DNA of 64,000 nt from Rosenbergiella metrosideri (GTDB lineage Bacteria; Pseudomonadota; Gammaproteobacteria; Enterobacterales; Enterobacteriaceae), in NCBI RefSeq assembly GCF_022602565.1, contig NZ_JALBCV010000006.1, positions 62,001 to 126,000 on the forward strand. Direction: 5' to 3'. Under the pieces are notes generated by a model that saw nothing but the letters and a program-made list of their open reading frames with translations, was not told where the DNA came from and did no database searches. Shown here one piece after another: positions 20,930-31,483 of the stretch (positions are counted from its first letter, which is position 1; each line of letters starts with the position of its first letter). Both the position numbers and the translations under genes were made by a program.

Positions 20930-22055
20930 GCTCAACCCATGAGTGTTTAATAAATTCGATAATTTTCTGACAACTTTGACCCGTGCCGTAAGGATTTTTG
21001 ACCTGACTCATTGCTTGCCACGCTTGCTCATCATCCAGCAGTCGCGCTGCTTCCTTAACAATGGTGTCACTCTCAGTGCCGACTAAGCGCACGCTTCCCG
21101 CCTCCACGGCCTCGGGGCGCTCAGTAGTCTCGCGCATCACCAACACTGGCTTACCGAGTGAAGGTGCCTCCTCTTGGATGCCACCTGAATCGGTAAGGAC
21201 CAAGTAAGCACGATTCATCAACCATACAAAAGGTAAATACTCTTTCGGCTGAATAAGATGGATATTTTCAACGCCCTGTAATAAGCGTTTCACTGGCTCA
21301 CGGACATTAGGGTTCATGTGCACAGGGTAAACAATATCGACGTGTGGATAACGTTTTGCCAGTGCCACCAGTGCCTGACAGATACGCTCAAATCCGCCGC
21401 CAAAACTCTCCCGACGATGTCCCGTCACGAGGATCATCCGGCGTCCATGCATTAAATAGGGGAATTCTGCGGCAAGACGCTGTTCTAACGCCTTATCGTC
21501 GACGATTTTATCGCGTACCCATAACAAGGCGTCAATAACGGTATTTCCGGTAACAGTAATAGCGCTCTCGCGGATATTCTCCGCAAGCAGGTTACGCTTT
21601 GCATGGTCGGTTGGCGCAAAGTGCCAGTGAGCTAAATGCGTGGCAACTTTACGATTTCCCTCTTCAGGCCAAGGAGAAAATAGGTTGCCGGTGCGTAAGC
21701 CAGCTTCAATGTGTCCAACTTTTATCTGATGATAATACGCGGCTAAGCTCACGGCCAAGGTCGTGGTGGTATCACCATGGATCAGGACCAAGTCAGGTTG
21801 GTAATCATTGAAAATATCAGCCATCCCCACCAAGATACGGCTCGTAATGTCACTGAGCGATTGACCGGGCTGCATAATATTTAAATCGAAATCAGGAACC
21901 AACTGAAAGACATGTAGCACTTGGTCAAGCATTTCACGATGTTGTGCGGTAACACAGAGTCGAGACTCGATTTCCGTGGTGTTCTGTAACGCTTGCACCA
22001 GAGGCGCCATCTTAATTGCTTCAGGTCGAGTACCAAAGACTGTTAATACCTTCAC
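20919..22055 (-). CDS. wecB: UDP-N-acetylglucosamine 2-epimerase
   Basis: Non-hydrolysing 2-epimerase forming UDP-ManNAc. Signature blocks are [15 protein letters not shown] at the start, [28 protein letters not shown] and [16 protein letters not shown]. The length is 378 residues. It feeds WecC directly and is encoded immediately before it, 6 nt after the wzzE stop. Confidence 0.97.
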   Translation of the reverse strand: MKVLTVFGTRPEAIKMAPLVQALQNTTEIESRLCVTAQHREMLDQVLHVFQLVPDFDLNIMQPGQSLSDITSRILVGMADIFNDYQPDLVLIHGDTTTTLAVSLAAYYHQIKVGHIEAGLRTGNLFSPWPEEGNRKVATHLAHWHFAPTDHAKRNLLAENIRESAITVTGNTVIDALLWVRDKIVDDKALEQRLAAEFPYLMHGRRMILVTGHRRESFGGGFERICQALVALAKRYPHVDIVYPVHMNPNVREPVKRLLQGVENIHLIQPKEYLPFVWLMNRAYLVLTDSGGIQEEAPSLGKPVLVMRETTERPEAVEAGSVRLVGTESDTIVKEAARLLDDEQAWQAMSQVKNPYGTGQSCQKIIEFIKHSWVEHAQ

Positions 22056-22061
22056 GCTTTC

Positions 22062-23015
22062 CTATTCCTTTTTCTTTACACACTGAGTGAGGGCAACACC
22101 TGCACCAATAAGAATACCCACTAAGCCCCACATCACCATCAGTAGCGGTAAACGAGGACTTTGTCGGCTGATAGGTGGCTCGGGTGATTGCAACATTGTC
22201 CAGCTTGTGAAAGGTTTAAGAGAAGCTGGGCCGCTTTGAAGTGCGGCGAGTCGAGCTTGCTCATGCAGTAAGTTATCGGAAGCCACGGGACCAGTTTGCT
22301 CAATCACATTAATAGCAGTTTTGGTTTGATTATCGTCGGACTGTGCCGCTTCGTTTTTCAGCTGCTTAACCTGTTGGTCATAAGCTGCCTGCGCGACCGA
22401 TTTTTCAAAAGCAATTTGCTGTGCGATCTTCGTCATTTCAGATTGCCACGCTGCGGATAATTGCTGTTGGACTTGAGCCATCACCTGCTGGTCAGTGAAG
22501 GTAAGATAGCGCTTAAGCAATTGGCTACTGGTCGCTGCACTTTCTGCGGTCAAGCTCAAGGTATCAACCGTTCCATGCAGTTTATCACCCGCAGTGAATT
22601 GAATACTGGCGACTCTTCGGTCCAACAGTGTTGGCGTCAGAGAAGTTCCTCTATCAGCTTTTTCTTGCTCCAACCAGAATCGACGGCGATTATCGACAGA
22701 AGCCAGCTGTTGTAAGAAAGTTTGGTACACCGCATCTAATACGGTGTCTACATCATCGTTATTGGCTGTCGACGCTGGGTCAGAATTGGTGCTGAGCTGA
22801 TTTAATTTTGAGAGTTCTTGGTAATAACGCGTCACTTTCGATAAATCGGGGCGGCTAAATTGTGCCACGGCAACCCACTTTTGCGTGGCAAACATCGTGT
22901 AAGCCCATGCAAGCAGAATCCCTAAGATCAGGCCTAGACCGATCCATTTTTTACCGCGCCACAAACGCTGCACACAGCTTTCGACATCAAGCTCATTATC
23001 AATAGAAGAATGCAT
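22062..23015 (-). CDS. wzzE: ECA chain-length regulator WzzE
   Basis: Polysaccharide co-polymerase (Wzz family) of 317 residues with transmembrane segments near residues 25-43 and 290-310 and a periplasmic coiled-coil-rich domain between. The N-terminus SCVQRLWRGKKWIGLGLILG is the Wzz domain, and SPRLPLLMVMW precedes the second membrane span. It sets the modal length of ECA chains. It is shorter than E. coli WzzE (348), mainly in the periplasmic part. Confidence 0.93.
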   Translation of the reverse strand: MHSSIDNELDVESCVQRLWRGKKWIGLGLILGILLAWAYTMFATQKWVAVAQFSRPDLSKVTRYYQELSKLNQLSTNSDPASTANNDDVDTVLDAVYQTFLQQLASVDNRRRFWLEQEKADRGTSLTPTLLDRRVASIQFTAGDKLHGTVDTLSLTAESAATSSQLLKRYLTFTDQQVMAQVQQQLSAAWQSEMTKIAQQIAFEKSVAQAAYDQQVKQLKNEAAQSDDNQTKTAINVIEQTGPVASDNLLHEQARLAALQSGPASLKPFTSWTMLQSPEPPISRQSPRLPLLMVMWGLVGILIGAGVALTQCVKKKE

Positions 23016-23018
23016 GAT

Positions 23019-24119
23019 TTAATCCTGTGTTTGTTCATCACGTGCTTTACGGCGTAACTGCCATGCGCGTTTATTACGACGAATACGTCGAGCCACACGC
23101 CATGCGTGCTTTAAACAGTACCCATAAACGAAGAAGGCCATGAGAAACAGTACCATCATGAACCACTCTGGAATAAAGCTGAAAAATTCGCCCACCATTC
23201 CAATTCCCGCCAAGATCGCTGCCGCGAGGGTAATCAGGACAAAGGCTTGGCGAGAAGTGAAGCCAGCTCGCATGATCAAGTGATGAATATGCTGGCGATC
23301 GGCGGTGAAAGGGCTTTGCCCTTTACGTAATCGACGATACATGATGGCGACCATATCCATTAGCGGAATAGCAATCAACCATAGTGCTGTCACGGGACGT
23401 AACGGGTGATATTCCCCTTGGCTTGCATCCAGTAATACCCAAATCACTGTAAAACCAATCATGGTACTGCCGGCATCACCCATAAAGACTTTATAGCGCC
23501 GTCCGAGCATGCCGAGGTTGAGTAAAATATAGGGGATGATTGCCGCTATCATCGCAAAACACCAGAAGGCCAGACTGGGCTGACCTTGGTTATAAAGAAT
23601 GAGTCCTAACGCGCCAAAGGTGACACAGGAGAGGCCGCCCAAAAGCCCGTCGATACCATCGACCATATTGAAAGCATTAATCGCCGCCCATACCGCAAAC
23701 AGTGTAATGACATAGCCAAATGGCCCAACGCGAAGTTCGATGGGGCCAATAATAAATCCTAAGGAGTGCAGATACAGGTTCGCAACAGCCATCATGATTA
23801 TCGCAATGGCAGCTTGTACCGCAGCGCGGATTTTAACGCTTATATCGAATTTGTCATCGATTACCCCGACCAGCACCAATACCCCAGCACAAGAGAGGTA
23901 TAACATATCATTTGGTTGATAATAATTGGTGATCAAGAAAGCAAAGCAAACTCCGGCATACACCGAGATGCCTCCCACTAATGGTACTGTTCCCTGATGG
24001 CGTTTTCGAAAATTAGGCTTATCAACTAATCCGACTTTTTTAGCCACTTTGCGGGCCAAGAAAAGAAAGGTTAGAGAAAAGAGAAATGTAAGTCCTAATT
24101 CAACACTCATATTGAGCAT
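23019..24119 (-). CDS. wecA: UDP-GlcNAc:undecaprenyl-phosphate GlcNAc-1-phosphate transferase
   Basis: Polyprenyl-phosphate transferase that starts ECA (and often O-antigen) synthesis. It has about 11 membrane spans and the catalytic blocks GVIDDKFDISVKIRA, NAFNMVDGIDGLLGG, VFMGDAGST and HIHHLIMRAGFTSRQAF. The C-terminal tail is very basic. I set the start at the ATG 24119 (366 residues, 367 in E. coli). A longer frame to 24215 would begin inside the rho terminator and is rejected. A second ATG at 24110 is possible. First gene of the wec operon. Confidence 0.94.
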   Translation of the reverse strand: MLNMSVELGLTFLFSLTFLFLARKVAKKVGLVDKPNFRKRHQGTVPLVGGISVYAGVCFAFLITNYYQPNDMLYLSCAGVLVLVGVIDDKFDISVKIRAAVQAAIAIIMMAVANLYLHSLGFIIGPIELRVGPFGYVITLFAVWAAINAFNMVDGIDGLLGGLSCVTFGALGLILYNQGQPSLAFWCFAMIAAIIPYILLNLGMLGRRYKVFMGDAGSTMIGFTVIWVLLDASQGEYHPLRPVTALWLIAIPLMDMVAIMYRRLRKGQSPFTADRQHIHHLIMRAGFTSRQAFVLITLAAAILAGIGMVGEFFSFIPEWFMMVLFLMAFFVYGYCLKHAWRVARRIRRNKRAWQLRRKARDEQTQD

Positions 24120-24190
24120 ATTCACATTCAAGCTCTCTATCGTAACACTTGCGGAGTAAATCCATTTCAGATTGTTAATGCTATATGCAT

Positions 24191-24223
24191 TAAAAAAAAA
24201 ACGCCACGTAAACACGTGACGTT
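24191..24223 (-). terminator. rho terminator
   Basis: AACGCCACGT-AAAC-ACGTGACGTT is a 10-bp stem with one C:A mismatch (24200-24223). On the minus strand it is followed directly by a run of about ten T. It separates rho from the wec operon. Confidence 0.88.
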
Positions 24224-24274
24224 TCTTAACTTTACAATAAATCTGACCTTAACGCGCGGTTAAGCTTCTCAGAA

Positions 24275-25534
24275 TTACGAACGTTTCATCATATCGAAGA
24301 ATTCATCGTTGGTTTTGGTCATCGCCAACTTATTGATGAGGAATTCCATCGCATCAATTTCACCCATCGGATGGATAATTTTACGCAGGATCCACATTTT
24401 TTGAAGTTCTTCAGAAGAGGTGAGCAGTTCTTCTTTACGTGTACCTGAACGATTGTAATCAATCGCTGGGAATACACGCTTCTCTGCGATTTTACGCGAG
24501 AGATGTAATTCCATGTTGCCGGTACCTTTAAACTCTTCATAGATAACTTCATCCATCTTCGAGCCGGTATCGACCAGAGCGGTGGCAATAATCGTTAAGC
24601 TACCACCTTCTTCAACGTTACGCGCCGCACCAAAGAAACGCTTAGGACGATGTAATGCGTTGGCATCCACCCCTCCTGTCAGCACTTTACCTGATGCAGG
24701 CACAACGGTGTTGTACGCACGGGCTAAACGCGTAATGGAATCGAGCAGAATGATAACGTCTTTTTTATGCTCGACCAGACGTTTCGCTTTTTCGATAACC
24801 ATTTCAGCGACCTGAACGTGGCGAGAAGCTGGCTCATCAAAGGTAGAAGCAATAACTTCACCCTTCACCAAACGTTGCATTTCTGTCACTTCTTCAGGAC
24901 GCTCATCAATCAGCAGGACCATTAAGACACAGTCGGGGTGATTATAAGCGATGCTTTGCGCGATATTTTGTAACAGCATCGTTTTACCCGCTTTAGGCGG
25001 CGCAACGATTAGGCCACGCTGGCCACGCCCAATTGGCGACGCGAGATCTAAAACACGTGCGGTTAAGTCTTCGGTCGAACCGTTTCCTCGCTCCATGCGT
25101 AAACGACTGTTTGCATGCAGAGGCGTAAGGTTTTCAAAGAGGATTTTATTACGGGCGTTTTCAGGTTTATCGAAGTTAACTTCGTTGACTTTCAACAGGG
25201 CAAAATAGCGCTCACCTTCTTTAGGCGGACGAATTTTACCGGCGATGGTATCACCTGTTCTTAAGTTGAAACGTCGAATTTGGCTTGGAGAAACGTAGAT
25301 ATCATCGGGACCGGCGAGGTAGGAACTGTCTGCAGAGCGGAGAAAACCAAATCCATCCTGCAGTATCTCCAGCACACCATCACCGAAGATGTCTTCGCCA
25401 CTTTTCGCATGCTGTTTCAAAATTGCGAAAATAATATCTTGTTTGCGCATGCGCGCGAGGTTTTCTAACCCCATATTTTCACCCAGTGAAATTAATTCAG
25501 ACACTGGAGTATTTTTTAATTCGGTAAGATTCAT
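24275..25534 (-). CDS. rho: Transcription termination factor Rho
   Basis: Hexameric RNA-dependent ATPase and helicase. The N-terminal Rho domain is followed by the RNA-binding cold-shock-like OB domain ([14 protein letters not shown]). The ATPase domain contains Walker [39 protein letters not shown] and the arginine-finger region. The start [14 protein letters not shown] at 25534 gives 419 residues, exactly the E. coli length. An in-frame ATG at 25579 and another at 25600 would add short leaders without family similarity. Confidence 0.97.
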   Translation of the reverse strand: MNLTELKNTPVSELISLGENMGLENLARMRKQDIIFAILKQHAKSGEDIFGDGVLEILQDGFGFLRSADSSYLAGPDDIYVSPSQIRRFNLRTGDTIAGKIRPPKEGERYFALLKVNEVNFDKPENARNKILFENLTPLHANSRLRMERGNGSTEDLTARVLDLASPIGRGQRGLIVAPPKAGKTMLLQNIAQSIAYNHPDCVLMVLLIDERPEEVTEMQRLVKGEVIASTFDEPASRHVQVAEMVIEKAKRLVEHKKDVIILLDSITRLARAYNTVVPASGKVLTGGVDANALHRPKRFFGAARNVEEGGSLTIIATALVDTGSKMDEVIYEEFKGTGNMELHLSRKIAEKRVFPAIDYNRSGTRKEELLTSSEELQKMWILRKIIHPMGEIDAMEFLINKLAMTKTNDEFFDMMKRS

Positions 25535-25863
25535 AGTGATGGGTTCTTGACTTGGGGTACTTCTTGAAATGTTAGTCATGAGTGGTCGGAAACGTCCCAC
25601 GCCTGTTATAGATAATATCGTTTAGGTATCAGCCCTAGTCATTCATAGGAAGAAATGAGGCTGCGTAATTTATTAATTAAAGTGGAGATTCCACTGATGT
25701 TACCAAACCTGTTAATTGGGTAGTGATGGACAACAAGTTCGATTAGAAATCTAGATTCTGACTACAGGTAAGATCGTAATGCAGTGTTTATAACTTAGCA
25801 CGCCACTTATGAGACGTCCAGTGATAGCGCAAAAATAAACCATCACTGGCATCTCTAAGAGTA
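25535..25863 (-). promoter_or_regulatory. rho upstream and leader region
   Basis: A 329-bp gene-free stretch between rho and trxA. In E. coli rho has a long autoregulated leader with the small ORF rhoL. I see no rhoL-like ORF. The only reading start near rho is in frame with it (ATG 25579, fifteen codons upstream). A small inverted repeat AGTGGAG-ATT-CCACT is present near 25681. No promoter hexamers are convincing enough to place. Confidence 0.45.
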
Positions 25864-26196
25864 TTAACCGAGGTTAGCGTTTAAAAACTCTTTCAGTTGA
25901 CCCTTAGACAGTGCACCGACTTTCGTTGCAACCACTTCGCCTGCTTTAAACAGCAGTAACGTTGGGATGCCACGGATACCGTATTTCGGTGCAGTTTCTG
26001 GGTTATCGTCAATGTTCAATTTGGCGATAGTCAGTTTGCCTTCGTATTCGTCCGCGATTTCATCAAGAATCGGGGCAATCATTTTACAAGGGCCACACCA
26101 CTCTGCCCAGAAATCGACCAGGGTAACGCCTTCAGCTTTAAGTACATCAGTATCAAAGCTACTGTCGGTTAGGTGAACAATTTTTTCGCTGCTCAT
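25864..26196 (-). CDS. trxA: Thioredoxin 1
   Basis: Small dithiol oxidoreductase of 110 residues with the active site WCGPC (about 32-36) and the conserved cis-proline region [12 protein letters not shown] chose the ATG at 26196 ([18 protein letters not shown] follows), with a GGAG ribosome site 6 nt before it, instead of an ATG four codons upstream. It is divergent from rhlB, as in E. coli. Confidence 0.97.
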   Translation of the reverse strand: MSSEKIVHLTDSSFDTDVLKAEGVTLVDFWAEWCGPCKMIAPILDEIADEYEGKLTIAKLNIDDNPETAPKYGIRGIPTLLLFKAGEVVATKVGALSKGQLKEFLNANLG

Positions 26197-26312
26197 AGTT
26201 GGCTCCACAAATTTATGCCTGGTGATTCGGCTTCTATTAAATCAATATAGTTAACTTTATTTCAATTTATACGCTTTCGTAAAGCGCCAATAAGCTGATA
26301 TTCTACCACACT

Positions 26313-27608
26313 ATGAGCAAAACACACTTAACAGAAAAGAAGTTTTCCGACTTCGCCCTGCACCCTACGGTGATTAAAGCCCTTGATACCAAAGGCTTTA
26401 CGCAATGTACGCCTATCCAGGCGTTAACATTGCCTTATGCTCTTGCTGGGCATGACATCGCAGGTCAGGCGCAAACCGGTACCGGAAAAACGATGGCGTT
26501 CCTAACGTCAACGTTTCATTATCTCTTATCTCGACCTGCTGCCGAAGGGCGTCAAGTCAACCAACCTCGCGCCTTGATCATGGCCCCTACGCGTGAATTA
26601 GCGGTACAAATTCACGCCGATGCGGAGCCATTAGCGCAGGAAACAGGTTTAAAAATTGGTCTCGCTTACGGTGGCGACGGCTACGATAAACAACTGAAAG
26701 TGCTGGCCCAAGGCGTTGATATCCTGATCGGCACCACTGGCCGTATCATCGATTACGTCAAACAAAACCACGTCGACCTCGGCGCTTTACAAGTATTAGT
26801 TCTTGATGAAGCTGACCGTATGTTTGACCTCGGCTTTATCAAAGATATTCGTTGGCTGATTCGTAAAATGCCACCGGCGACAGAACGCCTAAGCATGTTG
26901 TTCTCTGCAACCTTATCTTACCGTGTGCGTGAACTGGCTTTTGAACATATGAACAATGCTGAGTATGTCGAAGTCGAACCCGAGCAAAAGACCGGACATC
27001 GCATTAAAGAAGAGCTGTTCTACCCTTCTAATGAAGAAAAGATGCGTCTGCTTCAGACCTTGATTGAAGAAGAGTGGCCTGATCGTGCGGTAATCTTTGC
27101 TAACACTAAATATCGTTGTGAAGATATTTGGGGCCATTTAGTCGCTGATGGTCATCGCGTTGGGCTACTGACCGGTGATGTCCCGCAGAAAAAACGTCTG
27201 CGTATTTTGGAAGACTTCACTCAAGGTAATATCGATATTCTGGTTGCAACGGACGTTGCCGCACGGGGGTTACATATCCCGGAAGTTACCCACGTCTTCA
27301 ACTATGACTTGCCTGATGACCGTGAAGACTATGTGCACCGTATTGGCCGTACAGGCCGTGCTGGCGCGAGCGGACACTCTATCAGCTTAGCTTGCGAAGA
27401 GTACTCGCTAAATCTTCCCGGCATCGAAGAGTATATTGGCCACAGCATTCCTGTGAGTAAATATAATAGCGATGCATTGATGACGGACTTACCGGCGCCA
27501 AAACGTTTCTCACGCCCTCGTTCACAAAATAACCAGCGCCGTGGAAACAATAATAATCGCCGTGGTAATCAACCACGTAATAACAACCGTAACAAACGTA
27601 CAGGTTAA
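26313..27608 (+). CDS. rhlB: DEAD-box RNA helicase RhlB
   Basis: ATP-dependent RNA helicase of the RNase E degradosome. The Q motif is [13 protein letters not shown]. Walker A is AQTGTGKT, motif [11 protein letters not shown] (DEAD), motif III FSATLS, and motif [13 protein letters not shown]. At 431 residues it is slightly longer than E. coli RhlB (421) because of an Arg/Asn-rich low-complexity tail after about residue 400, likely used for RNA contact. gppA follows 5 nt downstream. Confidence 0.96.
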   Translation: MSKTHLTEKKFSDFALHPTVIKALDTKGFTQCTPIQALTLPYALAGHDIAGQAQTGTGKTMAFLTSTFHYLLSRPAAEGRQVNQPRALIMAPTRELAVQIHADAEPLAQETGLKIGLAYGGDGYDKQLKVLAQGVDILIGTTGRIIDYVKQNHVDLGALQVLVLDEADRMFDLGFIKDIRWLIRKMPPATERLSMLFSATLSYRVRELAFEHMNNAEYVEVEPEQKTGHRIKEELFYPSNEEKMRLLQTLIEEEWPDRAVIFANTKYRCEDIWGHLVADGHRVGLLTGDVPQKKRLRILEDFTQGNIDILVATDVAARGLHIPEVTHVFNYDLPDDREDYVHRIGRTGRAGASGHSISLACEEYSLNLPGIEEYIGHSIPVSKYNSDALMTDLPAPKRFSRPRSQNNQRRGNNNNRRGNQPRNNNRNKRTG

Positions 27609-27613
27609 CCACC

Positions 27614-29101
27614 ATGCGAAGCGCATCATCACTCCATGCTGCCATTGATTTGGGTTCAAACAGTTTCCACCTGTTGGTGGTGCGCGAGATTTCAGGGTCG
27701 CTGCAGACAGTGGCCAGAATAAAACGTAAGGTACGTTTGGCCGCAGGATTAAATGCGGATAATCAGCTCTCTGAAGAGGCGATGCAGCGTGGCCTTAACT
27801 GCCTAGCACTCTTCGCTGAGCAGCTGGAGCACATCCCCCTCTCACAAATTCGGGCTGTCGCAACCGCGACACTGCGTATTGCCAACAATGCCGATGCCTT
27901 CCTTTGCCGTGCTCACGAGGTGTTAGGACTTCCTATCGAGGTGATCTCCGGTGAGGAAGAGGCAACGTTGATCTATCAAGGGGTGGCACAAACCACCAGC
28001 GGATCAGATCAGCGTTTAGTGGTGGATATTGGCGGAGGGAGTACAGAGTTAGTGACCGGTATCGGCACCGACGCTACCGCTCTCTTCAGCCTGTCCATGG
28101 GCTGTGTGACTTGGTTAGAGCGCTATTTTACCGACCGTTATCTTACTCGGGAAAATTTTGACCGTGCTGAAGCCGCTGCCCGCGCTGAAATCAGTAAAGT
28201 GAAAGCGACCTTACTGGCTAAAGGCTGGCAGATCTGTGTCGGGGCCTCAGGAACGGTGCAAGCGTTACAAGAGATTATGGTTGCACAAGGAATGGACGAG
28301 CAAATCACCCTCGCCAAACTTGAACAGCTTAAACAGCGGGCGATTCAATGTGGCAAACTCGAAGAGTTGGAAATTGAGGGGTTAACCCTTGAACGCGCCC
28401 TGGTTTTTCCTAGCGGCCTTTCGATTCTTCTCGCGATCTTCCACGAGCTGTCCATTACTCGTATGAGCTTGGCTGGGGGGGCATTACGCGAAGGCCTTAT
28501 CTATGGCATGATCACCCTTCCGGTGGATAAAGACATCCGTAAAAGAACGCTAGAAACGACTCAACAGCGTTTTGCCGTCGATCTCGAACAAGCCGAACGT
28601 GTCAAAGCGACCTGCGCTGTCCTTATTCAACAGGTCAACGACAGTTGGGGATTAAGTGAGTATTGCCAACAGCTACTGTCTAGTGCGGCGGCTTTACATG
28701 AGCTAGGTTTGGCGATCAATTATCGCCATGGTGCAGAAAACGGCGCCTATTTAATTAGGCAGCTTGAGTTACCTGGATTTACTCCAGCACAGAAACAGCT
28801 GGTCGCGGCGATCGTGATGAATCAGAAAGGGAACATCGATCTGCCAAGCTTAAGCCAGCAGAGTGCACTGCCGTTGCAACAAGCCGAGCAACTCTGTCGA
28901 CTTTTCCGTTTAGCCGTCATCCTTTGTAGCACGCGTTCACCGAGTGAAGTGACGTCCTTTCACCTCTTGGCAAAAGGGAACAATCTGGCGTTACAGATTG
29001 ATAATCAGTGGGCAATCCACCACCCTTATCGCTTAGAGTTACTGCAACAAGAAGAACATCTGCAAAGTTATGTTCACTGGGGATTTACACTGAATTATTG
29101 A
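27614..29101 (+). CDS. gppA: Guanosine pentaphosphate phosphohydrolase / exopolyphosphatase
   Basis: Converts pppGpp to ppGpp in the stringent response and belongs to the Ppx/GppA actin-like ATPase superfamily. The N-terminus [17 protein letters not shown] is the phosphate-1 loop. [28 protein letters not shown] and [13 protein letters not shown] are family blocks. The 495 residues equal the usual length, including the C-terminal HD-like helical domain. It is 5 nt after rhlB. Its stop overlaps the convergent rep stop by 7 nt. Confidence 0.95.
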   Translation: MRSASSLHAAIDLGSNSFHLLVVREISGSLQTVARIKRKVRLAAGLNADNQLSEEAMQRGLNCLALFAEQLEHIPLSQIRAVATATLRIANNADAFLCRAHEVLGLPIEVISGEEEATLIYQGVAQTTSGSDQRLVVDIGGGSTELVTGIGTDATALFSLSMGCVTWLERYFTDRYLTRENFDRAEAAARAEISKVKATLLAKGWQICVGASGTVQALQEIMVAQGMDEQITLAKLEQLKQRAIQCGKLEELEIEGLTLERALVFPSGLSILLAIFHELSITRMSLAGGALREGLIYGMITLPVDKDIRKRTLETTQQRFAVDLEQAERVKATCAVLIQQVNDSWGLSEYCQQLLSSAAALHELGLAINYRHGAENGAYLIRQLELPGFTPAQKQLVAAIVMNQKGNIDLPSLSQQSALPLQQAEQLCRLFRLAVILCSTRSPSEVTSFHLLAKGNNLALQIDNQWAIHHPYRLELLQQEEHLQSYVHWGFTLNY

Positions 29102-31119
29102 GAAGACTTAGCGCGATTTAACATATCTCTTAGCCCTGCGACACGACTCTGACTGTTCACCATTCGCTGCTCGCTGCTCATCGCTTTTTTCTGGTCTTCG
29201 TACTGCAAGTCGTCCTGTGGCAGTTCAAATAAGAAACGGCTTGGTTCAGGGCGATTAATCTCACCATACTGCCGACGTTCACGGCATAAGGTAAAGGTGA
29301 GTTCTTTCTGAGCGCGCGTGATCCCTACATAAGCTAATCGGCGTTCTTCATCAATATTATTTTCATCAATACTACTTTGGTGTGGAAGTAACCCCTCTTC
29401 CATCCCCACTAAATAGACGTAAGGAAATTCCAGCCCTTTCGATGCATGTAAGGTCATCAACTGAACTTGGTCAAGCTCTTCCTCACTCTCCCCTCGCTCC
29501 ATCATATCGCGCAGAGTGAAGCGCGTGACCACTTGAGTTAAGGTCATTGGCTCGTCTAGCTCAGACCCTGAAAGCATTTCCGTCATCCACTGAAACAGGG
29601 TATTGACGTTTTTCATTCGCATTTCGGCCGCTTTGGTGCTGGCGGAGCTTTCGTATAACCAACTCTCGTAATCGATACCACGGATTAAATCTCGGACCGC
29701 ATCAATCGGTTCGCGCTCACTTAAAGTAATAAGCGAGGCAAACCACTCGGTGAAGCCTTGTAAGCTTTTCAGCCCTCGTCCCGAGAGAGTCTCGGCTAAA
29801 CCGAGATCAAAACTGGCGCGAAATAAACTCTTATTGCGTAAATTCGCCCATTCTCCGAGTTTCTGTAGCGTTGCTGACCCAATCTCACGCCGTGGCGTAT
29901 TAACGATACGTAAGAAGGCGCTGTCATCGTCGACATTGGTCATCAGCCGTAAGTAGGACAAAATATCTTTGATTTCGGGACGAGAAAAAAAGGAATTTCC
30001 GCCGGAGATTCGATAGGGAATACGGTTTTGCATTAACAGCTTTTCGAAAACCCGCGATTGATGGTTACCACGATATAAGATCGCATAGTCACGATAAGCT
30101 GTCTTATTAATAAAATGGTGTGCGATTAACTCTCCGGCAACACGCTCGGCCTCGTGATCTTCATTATTGGTATGGATCACTTTTAATTTATCGCCTTCTC
30201 CTAATTGAGAAAAAAGTTTCTTCTCAAATACGTGGGGATTATTGGCGATAAGTATATTAGCGGCACGCAAGATACGTTGTGAGGAACGATAATTCTGCTC
30301 GAGCTTAATCACTTCCAATTGTGGGAAGTCTTCTTTCAGTAATACCAGATTTTGCGGTCTCGCTCCCCGCCAAGAATAAATTGATTGGTCATCATCGCCG
30401 ACCACGGTGAAGCGCGCTCGGGTACCCACCAATAACTTTACCAGTTGGTATTGACTGGTGTTGGTATCCTGATATTCATCAACCAATAAGTAGCGTATAC
30501 GTTGCTGCCAACGCTCCCGTACCTCAGCATTATCCCGCAGCAATAACGTCGGTTTTAGAATGAGGTCATCGAAATCCAACACATTACAGGCACGTAAATG
30601 TTGCTCATACAGATGGTAGCATTTCGCAAAAATTTGATCGCGCTCTGACCGTGCTCTAGCAGTCGCTTGCACTGGGTCAATCAGATCGTTTTTCCAGTTT
30701 GAGATAGTCGAGGTGAGTTGTTGTAACAGGTCCTTATCTTCCTGTAGCCAAGGTTGGGTCAGCTCTTTTAATAAAGCGAGCTGATCCTGATCGTCAAAGA
30801 GCGAAAAGTTCGCTTTCATCCCTAACGCACTGACTTCACGCTTGATAATCTCCAATCCTAACGTATGGAAGGTAGAGATTTGTAGCCCCCGAGCCTCTTT
30901 ACGGCCGAGCGTCTGTGCAACACGCTCTTTCATCTCACGAGCAGCTTTATTGGTAAAGGTCACTGCAGCGATATGTCGAGCTTGGTAACCACTTTGTCTG
31001 ATCAACCAAGCAATTTTATTAGTGATCACGCGCGTTTTACCGGATCCTGCGCCAGCTAAAACTAAACAAGGTCCGGTGACGGCTTCTACCGCGTGCTGCT
31101 GGCTGGGATTAAGACGCAT
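29095..31119 (-). CDS. rep: ATP-dependent DNA helicase Rep
   Basis: Superfamily 1A 3'-5' helicase that clears proteins ahead of the fork. The 674 residues match the family. Walker A is [10 protein letters not shown], then [43 protein letters not shown] and [18 protein letters not shown]. It is distinct from uvrD at the left edge: it lacks the uvrD N-terminus and sits in the conserved gppA-rep-ppiC order. Confidence 0.97.
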   Translation of the reverse strand: MRLNPSQQHAVEAVTGPCLVLAGAGSGKTRVITNKIAWLIRQSGYQARHIAAVTFTNKAAREMKERVAQTLGRKEARGLQISTFHTLGLEIIKREVSALGMKANFSLFDDQDQLALLKELTQPWLQEDKDLLQQLTSTISNWKNDLIDPVQATARARSERDQIFAKCYHLYEQHLRACNVLDFDDLILKPTLLLRDNAEVRERWQQRIRYLLVDEYQDTNTSQYQLVKLLVGTRARFTVVGDDDQSIYSWRGARPQNLVLLKEDFPQLEVIKLEQNYRSSQRILRAANILIANNPHVFEKKLFSQLGEGDKLKVIHTNNEDHEAERVAGELIAHHFINKTAYRDYAILYRGNHQSRVFEKLLMQNRIPYRISGGNSFFSRPEIKDILSYLRLMTNVDDDSAFLRIVNTPRREIGSATLQKLGEWANLRNKSLFRASFDLGLAETLSGRGLKSLQGFTEWFASLITLSEREPIDAVRDLIRGIDYESWLYESSASTKAAEMRMKNVNTLFQWMTEMLSGSELDEPMTLTQVVTRFTLRDMMERGESEEELDQVQLMTLHASKGLEFPYVYLVGMEEGLLPHQSSIDENNIDEERRLAYVGITRAQKELTFTLCRERRQYGEINRPEPSRFLFELPQDDLQYEDQKKAMSSEQRMVNSQSRVAGLRDMLNRAKSSQ

Positions 31120-31201
31120 AAAAAAAATCGCTCAGTGAACTGTGAAGAAAGTGGTATATAAGGCAGCAAGTATACACTCACGACGCTTAGGAAAAAATGT
31201 T

Positions 31202-31483
31202 ATGGCGAAAACAGCAGCGGCCTTGCACATCTTAGTCAAACAGAAGGCGCAAGCCGAAAAAGTATTAGCCGACTTGGAGAAAGGCGCTCATTTTCAGACG
31301 CTGGCAAAGAAATATTCTACCTGCCCCTCAGGGAAACAAGGTGGCGATCTCGGCGAGTTTCGACGTGGACAGATGGTACCTGCTTTTGATAAGGCAGCCT
31401 TTAGCTGTCCGCTATTAATACCTTACGGACCGGTAAAAACTGCCTTTGGCTACCACATTATCAAGGTATTATGGCGTAATTAA
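31202..31483 (+). CDS. ppiC: Parvulin-type peptidyl-prolyl isomerase C
   Basis: Single-domain cytoplasmic parvulin of 93 residues, the same length as E. coli Ppi[41 protein letters not shown] and FGYHIIKVL cover the whole fold. I chose the ATG at 31202 where similarity begins. Upstream codons to 31142 read into the rep promoter region. Its end overlaps the convergent yhjJ end by 4 nt. Confidence 0.95.
   Translation: MAKTAAALHILVKQKAQAEKVLADLEKGAHFQTLAKKYSTCPSGKQGGDLGEFRRGQMVPAFDKAAFSCPLLIPYGPVKTAFGYHIIKVLWRN

Noticed and set aside
24120-24215. Upstream extension of the wecA reading frame
   Set aside because: It begins inside the rho terminator hairpin and has no similarity to WecA. The ATG at 24119 gives the family length.
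25535-25863. rhoL leader peptide gene
   Set aside because: No short ORF resembling RhoL is present. The only nearby ATG upstream (25579) is in frame with rho.
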